Source: Pseudorhodoferax aquiterrae
GTDB lineage: Bacteria > Pseudomonadota > Gammaproteobacteria > Burkholderiales > Burkholderiaceae_C
Reading direction: 5' to 3'
Assembly: GCF_014652235.1 (NCBI RefSeq)
Contig: NZ_BMYK01000019.1
Location: forward strand, 62,001 to 126,000
DNA: 64,000 nt
Shown: in pieces, positions 27,437 to 36,635 of the stretch
How positions within the stretch are numbered: the stretch's first letter is position 1
Layout of the letters: each line of letters starts with the position of its first letter
Translations under genes and position numbers: made by a program
The notes under the pieces: model-generated
Seen by the model: only the letters and a program-made list of their open reading frames with translations
What the model was told of the DNA's origin: nothing
The model's database searches: none

Positions 27437-27664
27437 ATGACGCAAGCCAAGCGCAGCGTGCTCGCGCTGCTGAACCGCCGCACCACCGAGGGCTTCTACA
27501 CCGCCATCGTGCTGGCCTGCCTGGCCTTTGCCGGCATGCTGCTGGCACCGGGCGACCACATGGAGCAGTTGCTGGCCCTGGCCTGGCTGTTCATGCTGTC
27601 GGCCATCGCCTTCCTCGCCGGCAAGCTCGGGTTGGAACTGGTGCTCGAGACCAGCAGCCAGTGA
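27437..27664 (+). CDS. Small two-span membrane protein, unknown function
   Basis: 75 residues: a basic N-terminus (MTQAKRSVLALLNRRTTEGF) followed by two hydrophobic spans (about 20-38 and 45-65). The ATG is preceded by CGGAGA at proper spacing, which rules out the slightly longer upstream frame. No known domain recognised. It sits between glgX and sodC, both of which it probably accompanies as part of a stress-related group; TTCCTAC motifs lie before and after it. Confidence 0.7.
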   Translation: MTQAKRSVLALLNRRTTEGFYTAIVLACLAFAGMLLAPGDHMEQLLALAWLFMLSAIAFLAGKLGLELVLETSSQ

Positions 27665-27759
27665 ACGGGGCGGCAGGCAGGCCGCTTCACAAGCGCTCCT
27701 TTCCTACGCGGCGCGCGTGCCCGCGGTGCTAGATTGGCCGCGCCGAACGAGGAGACCCC

Positions 27760-28404
27760 ATGCACAAGCCCGCCTCCCTTTCCTTGCCGACCCTGCTGGC
27801 CGCGGCCGCCCTGCTGGGTGGCTGTGCCCAGGGCGCTGGCAGCGCCGCCAGCCCGGGCGCCATGCCGGCGCCGCGCGCCGGATCCAGTGCGCTGGTCCGG
27901 CTCATGACCGAAGACGGCCAAGCGCGCGGCCAAGCCGTGCTGAGTTCCGTGGCCGAGGGCGTCGAAATCGTCGTGAACGCCGAGGGGTTGACGCCAGGCC
28001 TGCATGGGCTGCACATCCACGCCAATGGGCAATGTGGGCCCGGGCCCGACCCGAGCGGCAAGACCATCGCCTTCGGTGCCGCGGGCGGGCATTTCGATCC
28101 CGAAGCCACGGGCCGCCACGGCCATCCCGAACACGATGCGCAGCGCCATGCCGGCGACGCGCCCAACCTGCTGGTCGACGGCCAGGGCAAGGGCATGCTG
28201 CGCTTCACCAACCCCAAGATCACATTGCTGCCCGGCGCCAGGAACTCGGTGCTGGGCCGTGCGCTGGTCGTGCACGCCGATGCCGACGACTACAAGACCA
28301 ACCCGGCCGGCAATTCGGGCGGCCGCGTGCTGTGCGGCGTGATCCAGCCCGCGCGGCTCGATGCGGTGGTCGGCAGTGTGCCCACCTCGCGGCACCTGCG
28401 CTGA
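27760..28404 (+). CDS. sodC: Cu/Zn superoxide dismutase, lipoprotein
   Basis: A 214-residue periplasmic superoxide dismutase. A lipobox ending LLGGC puts the lipidated Cys at residue 22. Copper/zinc ligands sit in GLHGLHIHANGQC, GGHFDPEATGRHGHPEH and VVHADADDY; the disulfide partner is in NSGGRVLCGVI; GDAPNL is the usual dimer-loop segment. It removes superoxide in the periplasm. GAGGAG precedes the start. Only two bases separate its stop from the next gene. Confidence 0.95.
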   Translation: MHKPASLSLPTLLAAAALLGGCAQGAGSAASPGAMPAPRAGSSALVRLMTEDGQARGQAVLSSVAEGVEIVVNAEGLTPGLHGLHIHANGQCGPGPDPSGKTIAFGAAGGHFDPEATGRHGHPEHDAQRHAGDAPNLLVDGQGKGMLRFTNPKITLLPGARNSVLGRALVVHADADDYKTNPAGNSGGRVLCGVIQPARLDAVVGSVPTSRHLR

Positions 28405-28406
28405 AC

Positions 28407-29438
28407 ATGGACCGCGCAGCGTTCCAGGCGCGTTTCGAGGCCCGCTTCGCCGACCCGCGCTTCGACGGCGAGCGCGCCGCCATCGACCGCCTGGCCACCA
28501 TCGCCTGGCGCAACCACGAGGACAGCCGCAAGGCGCCACGGACGCGGCCGGCGGGCCCGGGCCACGCCGACCCGTCCTACGAACTGTCCACCGAATGGTC
28601 GGAAACCCGCGCGCGGCTGCAGGCGGCGCAGGCCGGCTGGGCCCGGGCGCCGCGCTCGCGCGTGCTGCTCGTGAGCGGCGCCGCGCGCAACGACCAGACC
28701 TGCCCGGGCGAGAACTCCAAGACCATGCGGCTGGCCCGTCTGGCGCAGACTGCGCTGGCGGAGGAGGGCGCCGAGGCCGACCTGCTGGACCTGAGCCTGC
28801 TGACCTCGGACTACGACCGCCACATCCACCCCTGCAAGGGCTGCGTGTCGACCACCATGCCGCTGTGCCACTGGCCCTGCAGCTGCTACCCCAACCATGC
28901 ACTGGGGCAGGTCAACGACTGGATGGCCGAGATCTACGAGCGCTGGGTCAGCGCCCATGGCGTGATCCTGTTGGCGCCGACCTATTGGTACCAGTCGCCG
29001 AGCCCGCTCAAGCAGATGATCGACCGGCTGGTCTGCGCCGACGGCGGCAATCCCGACCCGACCAGCACGCACGGCAAGAAGGTCGAGGAAGCGAGGGCGC
29101 TGGAAAAGCGCGGCTGGGACTATCCGCAGCACCTGGCCGGCCGCGTGTTCGGCCTCGTGGTGCATGGCGATGTGGCCGGCGTGGAGGCGCAACGGCGCAA
29201 CCTGGCGGACTGGCTGCAGTGGATGGGCCTGCTGCCGGCCGGCTTCGCGTCGCAGCTGGACCGCTACGTGGGCTACTACGAGCCCTATGCCGACAGCCAC
29301 GCGGCGCTGGACGCCGACCGTGCGCTGCAGGAGGAGGTCGGCAACGTCGCGCGCGCCGTGGCGCGGGCGGCCGACGCGGCGCGCGCGGGCAGGCTTGCGC
29401 GGCCCGATGCGGGCCTGGTCAATCCGCGGCGCAAGTGA
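28407..29438 (+). CDS. NADPH-dependent FMN reductase family (flavodoxin fold)
   Basis: A 343-residue protein with a flavodoxin-like core from about residue 83 (RVLLVSGAARNDQTCPGENS) through APTYWYQSPSPLKQMIDRL, the FMN-binding loops of NADPH-dependent FMN reductases. Unusual Cys-rich stretch HPCKGCVSTTMPLCHWPCSC (about 132-151) could bind metal or an iron-sulfur cluster. The N-terminal 80 residues are charged and of unknown role. ATG 28407 is two bases after sodC, so both are likely co-transcribed. Likely a quinone or flavin reductase; substrate unknown. Confidence 0.78.
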   Translation: MDRAAFQARFEARFADPRFDGERAAIDRLATIAWRNHEDSRKAPRTRPAGPGHADPSYELSTEWSETRARLQAAQAGWARAPRSRVLLVSGAARNDQTCPGENSKTMRLARLAQTALAEEGAEADLLDLSLLTSDYDRHIHPCKGCVSTTMPLCHWPCSCYPNHALGQVNDWMAEIYERWVSAHGVILLAPTYWYQSPSPLKQMIDRLVCADGGNPDPTSTHGKKVEEARALEKRGWDYPQHLAGRVFGLVVHGDVAGVEAQRRNLADWLQWMGLLPAGFASQLDRYVGYYEPYADSHAALDADRALQEEVGNVARAVARAADAARAGRLARPDAGLVNPRRK

Positions 29439-29466
29439 ATCCCCCCACCGGGAGGGAGCCACCACG

Positions 29467-29675
29467 TGCGGGAAGAAGGCCAGCGTGCGGCTCGTGAACG
29501 ACCGCGCGGGCTTCAAGATCGACGGCATCGCGCCGGCGCAGACGGCCCGGGACGCGGGTGGACACGGCGAAGTTCAGCAGCGGGCCCAGGGCGCCAAGGC
29601 CGGCTGCCCGCTGTCCAGGGCAGGGCGCTGGCGGCCGTGCCCGAGATCACGCTCTCGGCGACGCTGCAGACCTGA
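29467..29675 (+). pseudogene. Remnant of an OsmC-family peroxiredoxin gene
   Basis: Three frames each hold part of one OsmC-like C-terminus. Frame one (from 29467) reads CGKKASVRLVNDRAGFKIDG and later AKAGCPLSRA with the second conserved Cys. Frame two (around 29558) reads MDTAKF. Frame three ends ALAAVPEITLSATLQT and the stop at 29673-29675. In an intact gene these would be continuous, so at least two or three frameshifts occurred. The N-terminal half with the first Cys is missing. It fills the gap between the flavodoxin-fold gene and trpS. Confidence 0.75.
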
Positions 29676-29678
29676 CGC

Positions 29679-31025
29679 TCAGGCGCGCGGCTCGACGGCC
29701 GCGCCGGGGTCTTCCTCGCCGGCCACCGAGCCGGGGTCGGCCTTGGGCGCGGCGAGCTGGGCCAATGCCGCGGCCGCCCCGGGCGCCGTGCTCGCCAGTT
29801 GCGCGGCCAGCGCCGTGAGGCCGGCGGCGCCCTCGCGCGTCAGCTGGGCGATGGCCTGGCCGGCCTCCCTGGGCGAGGCGAAGCCCTGGCTCTGCAGCAG
29901 CAGCGCGCCGCCCGCATCGACGAGCTTGAAGTAGAACAGCCCATCGGCCTCGCGGTACTGCTTGAAGGCCGGCACCGCGGCCTTGGCCGCCTTGGCGGGC
30001 TTGGTCTTCTCGGCCTGGGTGCCCAGCGGGCGCAGGCCCACGGCGTGGCGCAGCGTGGCGATGAAGGGGCTGGCCGTGCGGCGCGCCTTCTGGGCGCCGG
30101 CCAGCAGCACGCGTTCGACGCTGGCCGGGTCGTCGATGTAGCGTTGGTAGGTGGCGCGCATGGGGCCGACCTCGCGGTCGATGCGCTCGAACAGCGCCTG
30201 CTTGGCATCGGCCCAGGAGATGCCGCCTTCGAAGGCACGGCGGAACTCGGCGGTCTCGCTCGGTTCGGCGAAGGCCTGGAAGATCTGGAACAGGGCCGAG
30301 CCTTCGGTGTCCTTGGGCTCGCCGGGGCCGCGCGAGTCGGTCACGATGCCGGCGATGAGCTTCTTCATCTGCTCGCGCGGCGCGAACAGCGGGATGGTGT
30401 TGTCGTAGCTCTTGCTCATCTTGCGCCCGTCCAGGCCGGGCAGCAGGGCCACGTCTTCTTCGACGGCCGCCTCGGGCAGCACGAAATGCGCGCCGTAGGC
30501 GTGGTTGAAGCGCTGCGCCATGTCGCGCGCCATCTCGATGTGCTGCACCTGGTCGCGGCCCACGGGCACCTTGTGGGCGTTGAACATCAGGATGTCGGCA
30601 CCCATCAGCACGGGGTACATGAAGAGGCCTGCCGTCACGTCGTTGTCGGGCTCGTCACCGGCCGCGGCGTTGCGGTCCACCGCGGCCTTGTAGGCGTGGG
30701 CCCGGTTCAGGATGCCCTTGCCCGTCACGCAGGTCAGGAACCAGGTGAGTTCGGGGATCTCGGGGATGTCGGACTGGCGGTAGAAGGTCACGCGCTCGGG
30801 GTCCAGGCCGCCGGCCAGCCAGGTCGCCGCGATCTCGAGCGTGGAGCGCTGGATGCGCGCCGGATCGTCGGTCTTGATCAGCGCGTGGTAGTCCGCAAGG
30901 AAGTAGAAGCTGTCGGTGCCGGCCGCCTGGCTGGCGCGGATGGCCGGGCGGATGGCGCCCACGTAGTTGCCCAGGTGGGGGGTGCCGGTGGTGGTGATGC
31001 CGGTCAGGACGCGCAGCGTGCTCAT
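29679..31025 (-). CDS. trpS: Tryptophanyl-tRNA synthetase with C-terminal extra domain
   Basis: A 448-residue protein. Residues 1 to about 335 are a class I tryptophanyl-tRNA synthetase with the HIGH-like TGTPHLGN (13-20) and KMSKS (202-206). After a Lys/Ala linker, residues about 354-400 (FKQYREADGLFYFKLVDAGG, then LLLQSQGFASPREAG) resemble a YegP/DUF1508 unit. The extension ends in an Ala-rich tail. Standard bacterial TrpS is about 330-400 residues. Last gene of a minus-strand operon, seven bases after the M50 protease gene. Confidence 0.93.
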   Translation of the reverse strand: MSTLRVLTGITTTGTPHLGNYVGAIRPAIRASQAAGTDSFYFLADYHALIKTDDPARIQRSTLEIAATWLAGGLDPERVTFYRQSDIPEIPELTWFLTCVTGKGILNRAHAYKAAVDRNAAAGDEPDNDVTAGLFMYPVLMGADILMFNAHKVPVGRDQVQHIEMARDMAQRFNHAYGAHFVLPEAAVEEDVALLPGLDGRKMSKSYDNTIPLFAPREQMKKLIAGIVTDSRGPGEPKDTEGSALFQIFQAFAEPSETAEFRRAFEGGISWADAKQALFERIDREVGPMRATYQRYIDDPASVERVLLAGAQKARRTASPFIATLRHAVGLRPLGTQAEKTKPAKAAKAAVPAFKQYREADGLFYFKLVDAGGALLLQSQGFASPREAGQAIAQLTREGAAGLTALAAQLASTAPGAAAALAQLAAPKADPGSVAGEEDPGAAVEPRA

Positions 31026-31032
31026 GGAGGTC

Positions 31033-31701
31033 TCAGCGGATCAAAAGGGAGAAAGGGGTCAGCAGCAGGTCGAGGAACTCGAAGGTCAGGCCCATGATGG
31101 GCCGCAGCCACAGTGCGCCGACCACGCCGGCCAGCACCAGGCCCATGACGATGAAAAAGCCCCAGGGTTCCACGCGCGAGACCAGCACGGCCTGCTTCCA
31201 GGGCAACAGGCCCACCAGCACGCGCCCGCCATCCAGCGGCGGCAGCGGGAACAGGTTGAACGCGAACATCACCACGTTGACCAGCATGCCGGCCTGGCAC
31301 ATCTTGACGAAGAAGGGCTCGCTGACGCCCAGGGCCACGAGCAGGTAGAACGCGATGCCCCACAGCAAGGCCTGCACCAGGTTGGCGCCCGGGCCGGCCA
31401 ACGCCACCCAGACCATGTCGCGCTTGGGATTGCGCAGCCGGCCGAACTGCACGGGCACCGGCTTGGCGTAGCCGAACACGAAGGCACCCGAGGTCGCGAG
31501 GTACAAAAGGATGGGCATCAGGATGGTGCCCAGCGGGTCGATGTGCTTGACCGGGTTCAGCGTCACGCGGCCGAGCAGCCAGGAGGTCTGGTCGCCGTAG
31601 TGCCGGGCCACGTAGCCGTGGGCCGCTTCGTGCACCGTGATCGCGAAGAGCACGGGCAGCGCGAAGATCAGCAGGTTCTGGAGGATGGCGTCGAAGTTCA
31701 C
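31033..31701 (-). CDS. Site-2-type M50 membrane metalloprotease
   Basis: A 222-residue membrane protein with the zinc motif HEAAH (residues 24-28) in the first span and the second metal-site motif NLFPLPPLDGGR in a later span. It belongs to the small FtsH-independent M50B branch without a PDZ domain, whose natural substrates are mostly unknown. The start is GTG 31701 (V/MNFDAILQNLL), matching the usual N-terminus of homologues; the longer frame upstream overlaps the yciO-like gene. Part of the PHP-EamA-YciO-M50-TrpS operon. Confidence 0.85.
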   Translation of the reverse strand: MNFDAILQNLLIFALPVLFAITVHEAAHGYVARHYGDQTSWLLGRVTLNPVKHIDPLGTILMPILLYLATSGAFVFGYAKPVPVQFGRLRNPKRDMVWVALAGPGANLVQALLWGIAFYLLVALGVSEPFFVKMCQAGMLVNVVMFAFNLFPLPPLDGGRVLVGLLPWKQAVLVSRVEPWGFFIVMGLVLAGVVGALWLRPIMGLTFEFLDLLLTPFSLLIR

Positions 31702-31723
31702 CGGCGGATTGTCGCAGCGCGTC

Positions 31724-32359
31724 TCACAGGCCCAGCGCGGCGAGCGAGCCACGGCCTTCGCGCACGACTTCTGGCTCGCCGCCCGTGCCCATGGGCACGA
31801 GATCGATCACCGTGGTCGGCGCCGACGGGCAGGCGCCGGCGTCCAGCACGGCGGCCAGCTGGTGCTCGAAGCGCTCGCGGATCTCGGCGCCTTCGTGCAG
31901 CGGTTCGGTCTCGCCAGGCGGGATCAGCGTGGTGGCCAGCAGCGGCGCGCCGTGCAGGGCCAGAAGCTCCTGCAAGGCCTTGTGCTCGGGCACGCGCAGG
32001 CCGATGGTCTTGCGCGAGGGATGGCTCACGCGCCGCGGCACTTCCTTGCTGGCTTCCAGGATGAAGGTATAGGCGCCGGGCGTGGCCGACTTGAGCAGGC
32101 GGTACTGCTTGTTGTCCACGCGCGCGTAGTTGGCGAGTTCCGACAGGTCGCGGCACAGCAAGGTGAGGTGGTGGCGGTCGTCCACGCCGCGCAGGCGGCG
32201 CATGCGGTCGACGGCGGCCTTGTCGTCCAGGTGGCAGACCAGGGCGTAGCTGGAGTCCGTCGGCACGGCGATCACCTCGCCCTTGGCCAGCAGCGCCACG
32301 GCCTGCTTGAGCAGGCGCGGCTGGGGGTTGTCGGGATGCAGTTCGAAGTACTGGGCCAT
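31724..32359 (-). CDS. yciO: YciO/YrdC/Sua5 family protein
   Basis: A 211-residue protein of the Sua5/YciO/YrdC fold, which in YrdC/Sua5 makes threonylcarbamoyl-AMP for tRNA t6A. The N-terminal nucleotide-binding segment GEVIAVPTDSSYALVCHL is typical of the YciO branch, whose role is less clear. KTIGLRVPEHKALQELL and TTVIDL are also family positions. It ends 22 bases before the M50 protease gene and starts three bases after the EamA transporter gene. Confidence 0.88.
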   Translation of the reverse strand: MAQYFELHPDNPQPRLLKQAVALLAKGEVIAVPTDSSYALVCHLDDKAAVDRMRRLRGVDDRHHLTLLCRDLSELANYARVDNKQYRLLKSATPGAYTFILEASKEVPRRVSHPSRKTIGLRVPEHKALQELLALHGAPLLATTLIPPGETEPLHEGAEIRERFEHQLAAVLDAGACPSAPTTVIDLVPMGTGGEPEVVREGRGSLAALGL

Positions 32360-32362
32360 GGT

Positions 32363-33250
32363 TCAAGGTCTCGGACGGGATTCGCGCAAGGTCATCCAGG
32401 CGCCAAGCGCGCCGCAGACGGCCACCAGGGCCATGCCCAGCAGCGACCAGCCGTCCGGCACGTGCGCGAACACCAGCCAGCCACCGATCATCGCAAAGCC
32501 GATCTGGCCGTAGAGGTAGGGCGTGAGCACGGCCGCCGGCGCGCGCGAGTAGCCCAGGATGAGCAGGAAGTGGCCCACGGTGGCCATCACGCCCATGAGC
32601 AGCAGGCCGGCCCACAGCCGCCAGTCCGGCAGGTCGACCCAGACGAAGGGCAGCGGGATGGAGGCGGCCAGCGTGCCGATCCAGCCCGTGTAGAGGTGGG
32701 TGGTGAGCGGCGCGTCGGTGCGTGCGAGCTTGCTGGTCAGCACCTGGAACCAGGCGTTGGTGGCCACCAGCGCCAGCGGCAGCAGCAGCCGCCAGTCGAA
32801 GGCCTCGCCGCCGGGACGGATGATGACCATGGTGCCGACAAAGCCGCCGACCACCAGCGCCCAGCGCTGCGGCGAGACGCGTTCGCCCAGCGTGCGCGCG
32901 GCCAGCAGCGTGATGACCAGCGGCGTGATCATGACGATGGCCGTGAACTCGCCGACCGGCATGGTCCTGAGGCTCAGGAAGGCCAGCAGGCTGCTGGTGA
33001 GCAGCAGCACGCCGCGCAGCAGCTGAAAGCGCGGGTGCGCCGTGCGCAGCATCTTCAGGCCCTGGCGCGGCAGCACGATGGCCGTGGTGGCCACGGCCTG
33101 GAAGGCATAGCGGAACCACAGGCCCATGAGCAGCGGCACGGTCACGGTGACGGCCTTGGTGGTGGTGTCCAGCACGGCGAAGCAGGCGACGGCGCACAGC
33201 ACCAGCGCAATGCCGCCCAACGGCGAGGCGGGCAGGGCGGCGGAACTCAC
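32363..33250 (-). CDS. EamA/DMT-family transporter
   Basis: A 295-residue inner-membrane protein with about ten hydrophobic spans in two EamA repeats (ALVLCAVACFAVLDTTTKAV and the second repeat near YTGWIGTLAASIPLPFVW). Such drug/metabolite transporters export or import small metabolites; the substrate is not predictable. The start is GTG 33250, whose GTGA overlaps the stop of the PHP gene by four bases, a strong sign of translational coupling. Confidence 0.85.
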   Translation of the reverse strand: MSSAALPASPLGGIALVLCAVACFAVLDTTTKAVTVTVPLLMGLWFRYAFQAVATTAIVLPRQGLKMLRTAHPRFQLLRGVLLLTSSLLAFLSLRTMPVGEFTAIVMITPLVITLLAARTLGERVSPQRWALVVGGFVGTMVIIRPGGEAFDWRLLLPLALVATNAWFQVLTSKLARTDAPLTTHLYTGWIGTLAASIPLPFVWVDLPDWRLWAGLLLMGVMATVGHFLLILGYSRAPAAVLTPYLYGQIGFAMIGGWLVFAHVPDGWSLLGMALVAVCGALGAWMTLRESRPRP

Positions 33251-34110
33251 TGGATGCGGTCCGCCAGCAGCTCCCAGACAGGGGTCAGGTCGCCCGGCAG
33301 ATAGGGCAGCGCACCCAGGTCGCAATGGCTCTCGTCGGGGCTGTGGAAATCGCTGCCGCGCGAGGCCGCGAGGCCGAATTCGCGCGCCATGTCCGCGTAT
33401 TCCACGTACTCGGCCGGCGTGTGGCTGCCGGTCACGACCTCGACGCCGCGGCCGCCATGGGCCTTGAATTCGCTGAACAGCGCGTACTCTTCCGTGGCGC
33501 TGAACTTGTAGCGGCCCGGGTGGGCGATCACGGCGATGCCGCCGCCCTGGGTGATCCAGCTCACCGCATCCTTGAGGTTGGCCCAGCGGTGCGGCACGTA
33601 GCCGGGCTTGCCCTCGGTCAGGTACTTGCGGAACACCTCGGGCGTGTCCTTGCAGTGGCCGGTCTCGACCAGGAAACGTGCGAAGTGCGTGCGCGAGATC
33701 AGGGCCGGGTTGCCGACGAACTTGAGCGCGCCCTCGTAGGCGCCGTGGATGCCGACCTTGGCCAGGCCCTCGGCCATCTCGCGCGCGCGCGGGCCGCGGC
33801 CGTCGCGCGTGTCGGCCAGGCCCTGGACCATGCGCGGATCCTCGGCATCGAAGCCCAGGCCCACGATGTGCACGGTCTCGCCCGCGAAGGTGACGGAGAT
33901 CTCGCATCCCGTGAGGTAGCGCAGGCCATTGGCCTTGGCCGCGGCTGCGGCGCGCCGCTGGCCGCCGATCTCGTCGTGGTCCGTCAGGGCCCATAGCTCG
34001 ACGCCGTTGGCGCGCGCGCGCTGCGCCAGGTCCTCGGGGGTCAGCGTGCCATCGGAGACGATGGAGTGGCAGTGCAGGTCGGCGTTGAGGATGGAAGGCA
34101 CGGCGGGCAT
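33247..34110 (-). CDS. PHP-domain phosphoesterase (RNase AM/YciV-like)
   Basis: A 287-residue polymerase-and-histidinol-phosphatase domain protein. Metal ligands are visible in NADLHCHSIVSDG (His13, His15, Asp20), ALTDHDEIGG, GCEIS, IAHPGRY and GSDFHSP. This full set matches YciV/RNase AM, which removes 5' nucleotides from RNA and hydrolyses 3',5'-nucleoside bisphosphates. Start 34110 gives the family N-terminus; an in-frame ATG at 34128 is an alternative. First gene of the five-gene operon running to trpS. Confidence 0.88.
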   Translation of the reverse strand: MPAVPSILNADLHCHSIVSDGTLTPEDLAQRARANGVELWALTDHDEIGGQRRAAAAAKANGLRYLTGCEISVTFAGETVHIVGLGFDAEDPRMVQGLADTRDGRGPRAREMAEGLAKVGIHGAYEGALKFVGNPALISRTHFARFLVETGHCKDTPEVFRKYLTEGKPGYVPHRWANLKDAVSWITQGGGIAVIAHPGRYKFSATEEYALFSEFKAHGGRGVEVVTGSHTPAEYVEYADMAREFGLAASRGSDFHSPDESHCDLGALPYLPGDLTPVWELLADRIQ

Positions 34111-34161
34111 TCTAGGTCTGCGGTCCATTTTCCGAGGTCGCCCGCGCGGCAGCGGCCGCGC

Positions 34162-34192
34162 AAAAAACAAAACCCGCTCGGTGGAGCGGGTT
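34162..34192 (-). terminator. Intrinsic terminator after rpmG
   Basis: On the minus strand AACCCGCTC, loop CACC, GAGCGGGTT (34192 down to 34171), followed by a T-rich run (TTTTGTTTTTT) down to 34162. It ends the rpmB-rpmG transcript and separates it from the PHP operon. Confidence 0.9.
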
Positions 34193-34226
34193 CGTGGAAG
34201 TTGGCTGCGGGCCGGAGCCCTAGGCA

Positions 34227-34397
34227 TCACTTCAGCTTGATTTCCTTGTACTCGACATGCTTGCGAGCCTTGGGATCGAACTTGGTGATCAGCATCTTCT
34301 CGGGCATGGTCTTCTTGTTCTTGGTCGTGGTGTAGAAGTGACCCGTACCAGCCGTCGATTCCAGCTTGATCTTTTCGCGTCCGCCTTTGGTGGCCAT
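34227..34397 (-). CDS. rpmG: 50S ribosomal protein L33
   Basis: A 56-residue protein: [35 protein letters not shown] and ending VEYKEIKLK. It is the cysteine-free (zinc-independent) form of L33. Read directly from the sequence because it is very short. It follows rpmB after 17 bases, the standard bacterial pairing, and precedes a terminator. Confidence 0.96.
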   Translation of the reverse strand: MATKGGREKIKLESTAGTGHFYTTTKNKKTMPEKMLITKFDPKARKHVEYKEIKLK

Positions 34398-34414
34398 GGT
34401 GATTCCCCTTCGCT

Positions 34415-34651
34415 TTAAGCTGCTTGGCCGCGTGCACGCAGGTCTGCGAGCACGGCGTCGATGCCGTTCTTGTCGATCAGGCGCAGGCCGGCGTTGGAGA
34501 TGCGCAGGCGCACCCAGCGGTTTTCCGACTCCACCCAGAAACGGCGGTATTGCAGGTTCGGCAGGAACCGGCGCTTGGTCTTGTTGTTGGCGTGGGAAAC
34601 GTTGTTCCCGACCATCGGGCCCTTGCCCGTGACTTCACATACGCGTGACAT
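34415..34651 (-). CDS. rpmB: 50S ribosomal protein L28
   Basis: A 78-residue L28, [20 protein letters not shown] at the N-terminus and [19 protein letters not shown] near the C-terminus. A GTG two codons upstream is in frame, but the ATG at 34651 gives the standard start and has GAGAG in place. First gene of the rpmB-rpmG operon. Confidence 0.96.
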   Translation of the reverse strand: MSRVCEVTGKGPMVGNNVSHANNKTKRRFLPNLQYRRFWVESENRWVRLRISNAGLRLIDKNGIDAVLADLRARGQAA

Positions 34652-34790
34652 GGTCACTCTCTCGTAGTAACAGCTGGCACCTGGTCCCGAAAACGGCGAT
34701 CAGGTGGGTGACAGCTTGACCTCGCCAAAAGCAGGTGGCGGTGACCTGTTTGCCGATGAGATTTCGGCAAAGCCCGCGATTGTAGCGCGT

Positions 34791-36586
<1,796 letters not shown>

Positions 36587-36635
36587 GCGGGGCCGAAGCC
36601 ATGCGGGGCATGGGGTAAGCTTGCGCGCTGCCTCC

